Positions 11,601 to 22,675 of a DNA stretch of 64,000 nucleotides are shown piece after piece (the stretch's first letter is position 1; each line of letters begins with the position of its first letter). The notes under the pieces were generated by a model, which was not told the origin of the DNA, did not search any database, and worked only from the letters and a program-made list of their open reading frames with translations. The stretch lies in contig JAQFVV010012507.1 of assembly GCA_028023455.1 (NCBI GenBank), positions 3,946,901 to 4,010,900 on the forward strand, given 5' to 3'. The stretch is from Epiperipatus broadwayi. Its lineage: Eukaryota; Onychophora; Udeonychophora; Euonychophora; Peripatidae. Made by a program: the position numbers and the translations under genes.

Positions 11601-14600
11601 ATTCTGAACTGAGATCAGACCCATATAAATATCTAGCTTGCTAGGCTGGGTTTGAAGACTTTACCGGTCTGAAAAATTCACGCTTGCAATCTGATAGAAA
11701 CGTTTTGCATAAACACTTGAGAGTCAGTGTTTTAGATCTAGTTTCTATACTCTATCTCCCACTGAGGATAGCAAACCAGCTTGAAATCAGCTGATCTGGG
11801 AGTGAGCAAATGAAAGAGGTAGTTAATTTCTGACTCTTTTTTCGTTTATGTAAAACAAATCTTACACTTGTTCGGCGGTTTTGGTATAGCGCCATCTTTT
11901 GGACATAAATAACAAGTGATAGCAGGTTACGTGATTAACTTGTATTTGTTTTTTCATAAATGTACCTTTAGAGTTTTCTTGCAATGATATATATTGCAGA
12001 GACTTTGATTATATGGTGATTCTGAACTGAGATCAGACCCATATAAATATCTAGCTTGCTAGGCTGGGTTTGAAGACTTTACCGGTCTGAAAAATTCACG
12101 CTTGCAATCTGATAGAAACGTTTTGCATAAACACTTGAGAGTCAGTGTTTTAGATCTAGTTTCTATACTCTATCTCCCACTGAGGATAGCAAACCAGCTT
12201 GAAATCAGCTGATCTGGGAGTGAGCAAATGAAAGAGGTAGTTAATTTCTGACTCTTTTTTCGTTTATGTAAAACAAATCTTACACTTGTTCGGCGGTTTT
12301 GGTATAGCGCCATCTTTTGGACATAAATAACAAGTGATAGCAGGTTACGTGATTAACTTGTATTTGTTTTTTCATAAATGTACCTTTAGAGTTTTCTTGC
12401 AATGATATATATTGCAGAGACTTTGATTATATGGTGATTCTGAACTGAGATCAGACCCATATAAATATCTAGCTTGCTAGGCTGGGTTTGAAGACTTTAC
12501 CGGTCTGAAAAATTCACGCTTGCAATCTGATAGAAACGTTTTGCATAAACACTTGAGAGTCAGTGTTTTAGATCTAGTTTCTATACTCTATCTCCCACTG
12601 AGGATAGCAAACCAGCTTGAAATCAGCTGATCTGGGAGTGAGCAAATGAAAGAGGTAGTTAATTTCTGACTCTTTTTTCGTTTATGTAAAACAAATCTTA
12701 CACTTGTTCGGCGGTTTTGGTATAGCGCCATCTTTTGGACATAAATAACAAGTGATAGCAGGTTACGTGATTAACTTGTATTTGTTTTTTCATAAATGTA
12801 CCTTTAGAGTTTTCTTGCAATGATATATATTGCAGAGACTTTGATTATATGGTGATTCTGAACTGAGATCAGACCCATATAAATATCTAGCTTGCTAGGC
12901 TGGGTTTGAAGACTTTACCGGTCTGAAAAATTCACGCTTGCAATCTGATAGAAACGTTTTGCATAAACACTTGAGAGTCAGTGTTTTAGATCTAGTTTCT
13001 ATACTCTATCTCCCACTGAGGATAGCAAACCAGCTTGAAATCAGCTGATCTGGGAGTGAGCAAATGAAAGAGGTAGTTAATTTCTGACTCTTTTTTCGTT
13101 TATGTAAAACAAATCTTACACTTGTTCGGCGGTTTTGGTATAGCGCCATCTTTTGGACATAAATAACAAGTGATAGCAGGTTACGTGATTAACTTGTATT
13201 TGTTTTTTCATAAATGTACCTTTAGAGTTTTCTTGCAATGATATATATTGCAGAGACTTTGATTATATGGTGATTCTGAACTGAGATCAGACCCATATAA
13301 ATATCTAGCTTGCTAGGCTGGGTTTGAAGACTTTACCGGTCTGAAAAATTCACGCTTGCAATCTGATAGAAACGTTTTGCATAAACACTTGAGAGTCAGT
13401 GTTTTAGATCTAGTTTCTATACTCTATCTCCCACTGAGGATAGCAAACCAGCTTGAAATCAGCTGATCTGGGAGTGAGCAAATGAAAGAGGTAGTTAATT
13501 TCTGACTCTTTTTTCGTTTATGTAAAACAAATCTTACACTTGTTCGGCGGTTTTGGTATAGCGCCATCTTTTGGACATAAATAACAAGTGATAGCAGGTT
13601 ACGTGATTAACTTGTATTTGTTTTTTCATAAATGTACCTTTAGAGTTTTCTTGCAATGATATATATTGCAGAGACTTTGATTATATGGTGATTCTGAACT
13701 GAGATCAGACCCATATAAATATCTAGCTTGCTAGGCTGGGTTTGAAGACTTTACCGGTCTGAAAAATTCACGCTTGCAATCTGATAGAAACGTTTTGCAT
13801 AAACACTTGAGAGTCAGTGTTTTAGATCTAGTTTCTATACTCTATCTCCCACTGAGGATAGCAAACCAGCTTGAAATCAGCTGATCTGGGAGTGAGCAAA
13901 TGAAAGAGGTAGTTAATTTCTGACTCTTTTTTCGTTTATGTAAAACAAATCTTACACTTGTTCGGCGGTTTTGGTATAGCGCCATCTTTTGGACATAAAT
14001 AACAAGTGATAGCAGGTTACGTGATTAACTTGTATTTGTTTTTTCATAAATGTACCTTTAGAGTTTTCTTGCAATGATATATATTGCAGAGACTTTGATT
14101 ATATGGTGATTCTGAACTGAGATCAGACCCATATAAATATCTAGCTTGCTAGGCTGGGTTTGAAGACTTTACCGGTCTGAAAAATTCACGCTTGCAATCT
14201 GATAGAAACGTTTTGCATAAACACTTGAGAGTCAGTGTTTTAGATCTAGTTTCTATACTCTATCTCCCACTGAGGATAGCAAACCAGCTTGAAATCAGCT
14301 GATCTGGGAGTGAGCAAATGAAAGAGGTAGTTAATTTCTGACTCTTTTTTCGTTTATGTAAAACAAATCTTACACTTGTTCGGCGGTTTTGGTATAGCGC
14401 CATCTTTTGGACATAAATAACAAGTGATAGCAGGTTACGTGATTAACTTGTATTTGTTTTTTCATAAATGTACCTTTAGAGTTTTCTTGCAATGATATAT
14501 ATTGCAGAGACTTTGATTATATGGTGATTCTGAACTGAGATCAGACCCATATAAATATCTAGCTTGCTAGGCTGGGTTTGAAGACTTTACCGGTCTGAAA

Positions 14601-17600
14601 AATTCACGCTTGCAATCTGATAGAAACGTTTTGCATAAACACTTGAGAGTCAGTGTTTTAGATCTAGTTTCTATACTCTATCTCCCACTGAGGATAGCAA
14701 ACCAGCTTGAAATCAGCTGATCTGGGAGTGAGCAAATGAAAGAGGTAGTTAATTTCTGACTCTTTTTTCGTTTATGTAAAACAAATCTTACACTTGTTCG
14801 GCGGTTTTGGTATAGCGCCATCTTTTGGACATAAATAACAAGTGATAGCAGGTTACGTGATTAACTTGTATTTGTTTTTTCATAAATGTACCTTTAGAGT
14901 TTTCTTGCAATGATATATATTGCAGAGACTTTGATTATATGGTGATTCTGAACTGAGATCAGACCCATATAAATATCTAGCTTGCTAGGCTGGGTTTGAA
15001 GACTTTACCGGTCTGAAAAATTCACGCTTGCAATCTGATAGAAACGTTTTGCATAAACACTTGAGAGTCAGTGTTTTAGATCTAGTTTCTATACTCTATC
15101 TCCCACTGAGGATAGCAAACCAGCTTGAAATCAGCTGATCTGGGAGTGAGCAAATGAAAGAGGTAGTTAATTTCTGACTCTTTTTTCGTTTATGTAAAAC
15201 AAATCTTACACTTGTTCGGCGGTTTTGGTATAGCGCCATCTTTTGGACATAAATAACAAGTGATAGCAGGTTACGTGATTAACTTGTATTTGTTTTTTCA
15301 TAAATGTACCTTTAGAGTTTTCTTGCAATGATATATATTGCAGAGACTTTGATTATATGGTGATTCTGAACTGAGATCAGACCCATATAAATATCTAGCT
15401 TGCTAGGCTGGGTTTGAAGACTTTACCGGTCTGAAAAATTCACGCTTGCAATCTGATAGAAACGTTTTGCATAAACACTTGAGAGTCAGTGTTTTAGATC
15501 TAGTTTCTATACTCTATCTCCCACTGAGGATAGCAAACCAGCTTGAAATCAGCTGATCTGGGAGTGAGCAAATGAAAGAGGTAGTTAATTTCTGACTCTT
15601 TTTTCGTTTATGTAAAACAAATCTTACACTTGTTCGGCGGTTTTGGTATAGCGCCATCTTTTGGACATAAATAACAAGTGATAGCAGGTTACGTGATTAA
15701 CTTGTATTTGTTTTTTCATAAATGTACCTTTAGAGTTTTCTTGCAATGATATATATTGCAGAGACTTTGATTATATGGTGATTCTGAACTGAGATCAGAC
15801 CCATATAAATATCTAGCTTGCTAGGCTGGGTTTGAAGACTTTACCGGTCTGAAAAATTCACGCTTGCAATCTGATAGAAACGTTTTGCATAAACACTTGA
15901 GAGTCAGTGTTTTAGATCTAGTTTCTATACTCTATCTCCCACTGAGGATAGCAAACCAGCTTGAAATCAGCTGATCTGGGAGTGAGCAAATGAAAGAGGT
16001 AGTTAATTTCTGACTCTTTTTTCGTTTATGTAAAACAAATCTTACACTTGTTCGGCGGTTTTGGTATAGCGCCATCTTTTGGACATAAATAACAAGTGAT
16101 AGCAGGTTACGTGATTAACTTGTATTTGTTTTTTCATAAATGTACCTTTAGAGTTTTCTTGCAATGATATATATTGCAGAGACTTTGATTATATGGTGAT
16201 TCTGAACTGAGATCAGACCCATATAAATATCTAGCTTGCTAGGCTGGGTTTGAAGACTTTACCGGTCTGAAAAATTCACGCTTGCAATCTGATAGAAACG
16301 TTTTGCATAAACACTTGAGAGTCAGTGTTTTAGATCTAGTTTCTATACTCTATCTCCCACTGAGGATAGCAAACCAGCTTGAAATCAGCTGATCTGGGAG
16401 TGAGCAAATGAAAGAGGTAGTTAATTTCTGACTCTTTTTTCGTTTATGTAAAACAAATCTTACACTTGTTCGGCGGTTTTGGTATAGCGCCATCTTTTGG
16501 ACATAAATAACAAGTGATAGCAGGTTACGTGATTAACTTGTATTTGTTTTTTCATAAATGTACCTTTAGAGTTTTCTTGCAATGATATATATTGCAGAGA
16601 CTTTGATTATATGGTGATTCTGAACTGAGATCAGACCCATATAAATATCTAGCTTGCTAGGCTGGGTTTGAAGACTTTACCGGTCTGAAAAATTCACGCT
16701 TGCAATCTGATAGAAACGTTTTGCATAAACACTTGAGAGTCAGTGTTTTAGATCTAGTTTCTATACTCTATCTCCCACTGAGGATAGCAAACCAGCTTGA
16801 AATCAGCTGATCTGGGAGTGAGCAAATGAAAGAGGTAGTTAATTTCTGACTCTTTTTTCGTTTATGTAAAACAAATCTTACACTTGTTCGGCGGTTTTGG
16901 TATAGCGCCATCTTTTGGACATAAATAACAAGTGATAGCAGGTTACGTGATTAACTTGTATTTGTTTTTTCATAAATGTACCTTTAGAGTTTTCTTGCAA
17001 TGATATATATTGCAGAGACTTTGATTATATGGTGATTCTGAACTGAGATCAGACCCATATAAATATCTAGCTTGCTAGGCTGGGTTTGAAGACTTTACCG
17101 GTCTGAAAAATTCACGCTTGCAATCTGATAGAAACGTTTTGCATAAACACTTGAGAGTCAGTGTTTTAGATCTAGTTTCTATACTCTATCTCCCACTGAG
17201 GATAGCAAACCAGCTTGAAATCAGCTGATCTGGGAGTGAGCAAATGAAAGAGGTAGTTAATTTCTGACTCTTTTTTCGTTTATGTAAAACAAATCTTACA
17301 CTTGTTCGGCGGTTTTGGTATAGCGCCATCTTTTGGACATAAATAACAAGTGATAGCAGGTTACGTGATTAACTTGTATTTGTTTTTTCATAAATGTACC
17401 TTTAGAGTTTTCTTGCAATGATATATATTGCAGAGACTTTGATTATATGGTGATTCTGAACTGAGATCAGACCCATATAAATATCTAGCTTGCTAGGCTG
17501 GGTTTGAAGACTTTACCGGTCTGAAAAATTCACGCTTGCAATCTGATAGAAACGTTTTGCATAAACACTTGAGAGTCAGTGTTTTAGATCTAGTTTCTAT

Positions 17601-18357
17601 ACTCTATCTCCCACTGAGGATAGCAAACCAGCTTGAAATCAGCTGATCTGGGAGTGAGCAAATGAAAGAGGTAGTTAATTTCTGACTCTTTTTTCGTTTA
17701 TGTAAAACAAATCTTACACTTGTTCGGCGGTTTTGGTATAGCGCCATCTTTTGGACATAAATAACAAGTGATAGCAGGTTACGTGATTAACTTGTATTTG
17801 TTTTTTCATAAATGTACCTTTAGAGTTTTCTTGCAATGATATATATTGCAGAGACTTTGATTATATGGTGATTCTGAACTGAGATCAGACCCATATAAAT
17901 ATCTAGCTTGCTAGGCTGGGTTTGAAGACTTTACCGGTCTGAAAAATTCACGCTTGCAATCTGATAGAAACGTTTTGCATAAACACTTGAGAGTCAGTGT
18001 TTTAGATCTAGTTTCTATACTCTATCTCCCACTGAGGATAGCAAACCAGCTTGAAATCAGCTGATCTGGGAGTGAGCAAATGAAAGAGGTAGTTAATTTC
18101 TGACTCTTTTTTCGTTTATGTAAAACAAATCTTACACTTGTTCGGCGGTTTTGGTATAGCGCCATCTTTTGGACATAAATAACAAGTGATAGCAGGTTAC
18201 GTGATTAACTTGTATTTGTTTTTTCATAAATGTACCTTTAGAGTTTTCTTGCAATGATATATATTGCAGAGACTTTGATTATATGGTGATTCTGAACTGA
18301 GATCAGACCCATATAAATATCTAGCTTGCTAGGCTGGGTTTGAAGACTTTACCGGTC
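8641..18357 (+). repeat. Hammerhead-bearing 418-bp satellite/retrozyme-like array, plus-oriented block (about 23 copies)
   Basis: About 9.7 kb of the same monomer in inverse orientation. Hammerhead motifs begin at 8830 and recur every 418 bp without a single length change to 18026 (23 motifs). Unit-to-unit identity appears essentially complete, which points to very recent amplification, strong homogenisation, or assembler duplication. Cleavage of a transcript at each ribozyme would release 418-nt RNAs (for example 8871-9288). The array breaks off inside a monomer at 18357 (ACCGGTC, then unrelated sequence) where the truncated RTE region starts. This block differs from the 19.75-21.13 kb block by fixed changes: TTTACCGG instead of TTTTCCGG, and GTGTTTTAGATC instead of GTGTTTAGATC. 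Confidence 0.9.
8830..8876 (+). ncRNA. Type I hammerhead ribozyme (first of 23 plus-strand copies)
   Basis: Seen in sequence: CTCCCA (8830-8835) pairs with TGGGAG (8871-8876), giving a perfect 6-bp stem I. CTGAGGA (8836-8842) is the C3-A9 core; G at the tolerant position 7 is acceptable. AGC (8844-8846) pairs with GCT (8853-8855) as stem II with loop AAACCA, but the core-proximal pair is a T-T mismatch. GAAA is 8857-8860. ATCA pairs with TGAT across a 2-nt loop as a short stem III, and C8870 is the expected cleavage base. This is the minimal short-stem-III type I form known from animal retrozymes and Penelope-like elements, which often act as dimers in tandem transcripts. Activity is inferred; the T-T pair next to the core may slow it. 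Further copies every 418 bp to 18026-18072. Confidence 0.82.
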
Positions 18358-18454
18358 GGACTCGGGATGTCACAGTCCTAGTCTGGTCAGCTTCGGTCTC
18401 TTTTGCTTGGATTCTGAATTCTGTTACGCGAATGTACAAACTATGACTGTTACA

Positions 18455-18945
18455 ATACTAAAAGGAAATATGCCTATGTGTTTGAAAAGGAAGGTTTTTA
18501 ACAAATGTGTTTTACCAGTTCTTACTTATGGATCTGAGACTTGGACACTCAATAGAAGAGCAATGCAGAGACTTCAGACCACTCAAAGAAGTATGGAGAG
18601 GTGTATGTTGGGAGTAACAAGAAGAGATCGAAAACACAATGTATGGGTAAGAGAACAAACAGGTGTTACTGACATTATTGAAAAAATTAAAAGATTGAAG
18701 TGGAGTTGGGCTGGACATATTGCTAGAAGAGATGATAATAGATGGACAATTGAAATTTTAAACTGGATTCCAAGAGATTGTAAAAGACCCAGAAAAAGAC
18801 CACATGTGAGATGGATGGATGAAATAAGAAAGTGTGCAGGGGTGATGTGGAGAAGAGAAGCTAAAGATCGGAGAAGATGGATTAAACTTGGAGAGACCTT
18901 CATCCTGCAGTGATTGATAATGGTTGATAATGATGATGATGATGA
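18455..18945 (+). pseudogene. 5'-truncated RTE-type retrotransposon, 3' end only
   Basis: From about 18,455 the sequence matches the last ~490 bp of the full RTE copies at 44-50.6 kb. A frame from 18,407 to 18,913 gives the C-terminal region after the reverse transcriptase: [32 protein letters not shown] and RPHVRWMDEIRKCAGVMWRRE, ending near ETFILQ. It differs by several substitutions from the two full copies (for example RAMQRL against RSIQRL, TDIIEK against TDLIEK, KHNVW against KRNVW), so it is an independent insertion. It lacks endonuclease and RT and cannot be active. The 3' tail is the (TGATAA)(TGA)n-like repeat typical of RTE elements (18,917-18,945). The ~97 bp between the array end (18,357) and the truncation point are unrelated, GC-richer sequence of unknown origin. 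Confidence 0.85.
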
Positions 18946-18946
18946 T

Positions 18947-19530
18947 CTGACTATTCTAGTTCCTCACTAAGGTGAACCATAACCTTGAAACCAATTGTTC
19001 AGGGGATAAGAGTATTTTGGATAGAGGATTTTCTCTTACCACACTTATCCATTGAGAGCTTGATTGTGTTATTGGTACGCTCTCTGTATTACATTTTTGT
19101 AAATACAAGCTTATAAAAGCAAAGTCATGGTATATAGGACTTGCTTTATTGATAATGATAATTTTACCTTTATGGCTTTGGTTAAGTCCCAAATAGCTAT
19201 TTAAGTTAGATAGCTGGAGTAAAAGGCATTTTCATGTCCAAAAACTTAACTTTTTACTTAAATATTATGTATCAAATAAGTGCTGGGTTTTGAGTTGATA
19301 TTTTAGAACTATTGTCTGAATATTCTAGATCCTCACTGAGGTGAGCCATAATATTTAAACTAATTGGTCTGGGGATAAGAGTATTTCAGATAGAGATTTT
19401 AAATATTTTCTTTTACTGCACTTATCAATTAAGATCTTAATTGAGCTATTGGTACACTCTCTATACTACATTTTTGTAAATACAAACTTATAAAAGCAAT
19501 GTCACATTATACATGACTTGCTTTATATAT
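18947..19530. repeat. Two diverged ~210-bp direct repeats, period ~367 bp
   Basis: The segment beginning CTGACTATTCTAGTTCCTCACT (18,947 on) recurs as CTGAATATTCTAGATCCTCACT at 19,314 and stays alignable through GGGGATAAGAGTATTT, TATTGGTAC and CATTTTTGTAAATACAA to ACTTGCTTTAT. The copies look ~80% identical. No ORF or hammerhead core found. The ~160 bp between them is AT-rich spacer. Confidence 0.7.
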
Positions 19531-19666
19531 ATATTACAAATCATGGAATTATGTGAAAGCTGACATAAAGTATTAGTTGGTAAAAACTATAAAGTTAGTT
19601 GAAAGCGCTTCTAAGTGACGGTTATAGATATATTTTTATAGACTTTATATATATATATATATATAT

Positions 19667-19829
19667 GTCCAAATAATGGCGCTATACCAAAACCGCCGAA
19701 CAAGTGTAAGATTTGTTTTACATAAACGAAAAAAGAGTCAGAGGTAGTTAATTTCTGACTCTTTTTTCGTTTATGTAAAACAAATCTTACACTTGTTCGG
19801 CGGTTTTGGTATAGCGCCATCTTTTGGAC
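19667..19829. repeat. Near-perfect 75-bp hairpin made from two monomer ends
   Basis: 19,667-19,742 is the minus-oriented start of the 418-bp monomer; it turns back after a ~12-bp loop (GGTAGTTAATTT) into the plus-oriented complement (19,755-19,829). Only one or two mismatches are visible (AATAATGG against AAAGATGG). A (TA)n run (19,648-19,666) precedes it. Confidence 0.85.
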
Positions 19830-21134
19830 ATAAATAACAAGTGATAGCAGGTTACGTGATTAACTTGTATTTGTTTTTTCATAAATGTACCTTTAGAGTT
19901 TTCTTGCAATGATATATATTGCAGAGACTTTGATTATATGGTGATTCTGAACTGAGATCAGACCCATATAAATATCTAGCTTGCTAGGCTGGGTTTGAAG
20001 ACTTTTCCGGTCTGAAAAATTCACGCTTGCAATCTGATAGAAACGTTTTGCATAAACACTTGAGAGTCAAGTGTTTAGATCTAGTTTCTATACTCTATCT
20101 CCCACTGAGGATAGCAAACCAGCTTGAAATCAGCTGATCTGGGAGTGAGCAAATGAAAGAGGTAGTTAATTTCTGACTCTTTTTTCGTTTATGTAAAACA
20201 AATCTTACACTTGTTCGGCGGTTTTGGTATAGCGCCATCTTTTGGACATAAATAACAAGTGATAGCAGGTTACGTGATTAACTTGTATTTGTTTTTTCAT
20301 AAATGTACCTTTAGAGTTTTCTTGCAATGATATATATTGCAGAGACTTTGATTATATGGTGATTCTGAACTGAGATCAGACCCATATAAATATCTAGCTT
20401 GCTAGGCTGGGTTTGAAGACTTTTCCGGTCTGAAAAATTCACGCTTGCAATCTGATAGAAGCGTTTTGCATAAACACTTGAGAGTCAGTGTTTAGATCTA
20501 GTTTCTATACTCTATCTCCCACTGAGGATAGCAAACCAGCTTGAAATCAGCTGATCTGGGAGTGAGCAAATGAAAGAGGTAGTTAATTTCTGACTCTTTT
20601 TTTCGTTTATGTAAAACAAATCTTACACTTGTTCGGCGGTTTTGGTATAGCGCCATCTTTTGGACATAAATAACAAGTGATAGCAGGTTACGTGATTAAC
20701 TTGTATTTGTTTTTTCATAAATGTACCTTTAGAGTTTTCTTGCAATGATATATATTGCAGAGACTTTGATTATATGGTGATTCTGAACTGAGATCAGACC
20801 CATATAAATATCTAGCTTGCTAGGCTGGGTTTGAAGACTTTTCCGGTCTGAAAAATTCACGCTTGCAATCTGATAGAAACGTTTTGCATAAACACTTGAG
20901 AGTCAGTGTTTAGATCTAGTTTCTATACTCTATCTCCCACTGAGGATAGCAAACCAGCTTGAAATCAGCTGATCTGGGAGTGAGCAAATGAAAGAGGTAG
21001 TTAATTTCTGACTCTTTTTTCGTTTATGTAAAACAAATCTTACACTTGTTCGGCGGTTTTGGTATAGCGCCATCTTTTGGACATAAATAACAAGTGATAG
21101 CAGGTTACGTGATTAACTTGTATTTGTTTTTTCA
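19755..21134 (+). repeat. Second hammerhead-bearing array, about 3.3 plus-oriented copies
   Basis: Same monomer as the 6-18 kb array but a distinct subfamily (TTTTCCGG and the shorter GTGTTTAGATC in all units). Hammerhead motifs are at 20,099-20,145, 20,516-20,562 and 20,934-20,980 (spacings 417 and 418). The array ends abruptly in (TA)n at 21,135-21,153. With the hairpin at its left end it repeats the head-to-head design of the large array, with the minus block reduced to ~75 bp. Confidence 0.85.
20099..20145 (+). ncRNA. Type I hammerhead ribozyme in the second array (1 of 3)
   Basis: Stem I CTCCCA/TGGGAG, core CTGAGGA and GAAA, stem II AGC/GCT and stem III ATCA/TGAT ending in C, identical to the large array. 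Further copies at 20,516-20,562 and 20,934-20,980. Confidence 0.8.
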
Positions 21135-22652
21135 TATATATATATATATATATCAACTATAAGTATCTCATCAATTTAAACTACAATGACATTTTCATTA
21201 CTGTGCCAATACTAACATCTTAAAAATAATAGAATTAGTTTTTTAAATCTTAAATGCTTTTATTGACTGTGCACTAAAAAGTAAAAAAAAAAAATGTTTA
21301 TTTAATCACAATTGATGTTTTTAGATTTAACTTAAAATAAAAGCATGGGGATCCAGAAAGTAATTAGGTCAATCCTATTTTTATAATAAAGAAAAAAATT
21401 GTCTAATTGCTGCACCCACATATATGCTTCTATTTCAAGTTAAATATAAAAACATCAATTGTGGTTAAAAAAAATAATTATAGTTTTTTTTTTTTTTAGT
21501 CCATGGTCAATAAAAATCATTTAATAAAAAAAAACAAAAAAACATTTTTTTATCTCTAAAAAAATCTTTAGCTTTCAGTCCATATATATATATATATATT
21601 GATATAGATATGCTGTTTCACACACGCACACACACACACATATATATATATTAAAGATTTATTTCCCCCTTCTCCCAGTTAAAACAGTTTAAATTAAAAT
21701 TAAATTGACATATTTCAATAAATACAAATTTAAATAAAGAAGCAAGTAACAGTCAATTAAATCACTTTTTCAATTGTGTTAGAAAAACAAATAAAAAAAA
21801 GTAAAATAAAGAAAATATAAAAAATGCATTTAATTAAAAAATCTTTATCATTAATTGATAAATCTTCAATTTAAAATATTACAGATATGATTTATTTTAG
21901 AGATATATATTTTCAGATTTAAATGTAAAAACACCTAAAGATAGTGTCATGTTCTTGCCTTGGCTCTTAATCCAGTGTATTTGAAAACATGTTGAGAGAT
22001 GAAAAATGTGGGAAGAAGAAGAAATAAATGGAGCAGCTTAATTAGATAAATTAGTCACAGCTAGATAAGTTACAATACAATCAGTTATTAAGATGGTCTA
22101 GGGTGAGACATATTGAAATTTGTAGTCATTGCCACACAATTTACTACATTTTTGGAATTCTAAAATAACCAAGTGGAAAACACAGTTATCATCAACAGAA
22201 GAAAAACTAGTAGTTGCTGCATAACTGAATAATGGTAAAGCACTATTAATTTGGAAACTCCAACGTGAGTGGGTAAAAAGCAATTCTTCTTCTCCAAACA
22301 TGTAAAAAGCCCAGGAAAATCAGAAAACATGCCCAATTAACAGAAGCAGTAACTCAATGTGCCATTCAGCCCAAGTAAACCCCTTATTGATGTGAAGATT
22401 TAAATTTCAAGATTGGAAAAATTTACATACATTTATAATATTAAAATATACTTTTTGAAAATGCATTTATTGAAATGGTTAACATATAAAATAAAATGTA
22501 ATTATTCAAATGATTGATTTATCAAAGGAAATGTAAAAAAAAATATTTTTAAACAATAATGTTTTTAAAGAATAATAATTATACTGATTTTAAGAACTTA
22601 AGAATATTGATTTAAAAAGAAATGAAAATATAATAATGTGTGAGTTAAATCA
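21135..22652. other. AT-rich non-coding DNA with small microsatellites
   Basis: (TA)n at 21,135-21,153 and ~21,582-21,600, a (CA)n/(TA)n compound at ~21,622-21,652, and several A/T homopolymers. I find no credible gene; a short ORF on the minus strand near 22.1-22.3 kb has no recognisable features. Confidence 0.5.
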
Positions 22653-22675
22653 AAGATATATATATATATATATAT
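22653..22675. repeat. (TA)n run at the left edge of a GC-richer insert
   Basis: Alternating TA tract ending at the abrupt composition change at TGTACCGG. Confidence 0.85.

Noticed and set aside
6089-18357. CRISPR-like array
   Set aside because: The unit is 418 bp with no unique spacers; the genome is eukaryotic; it is a satellite/retrozyme array.
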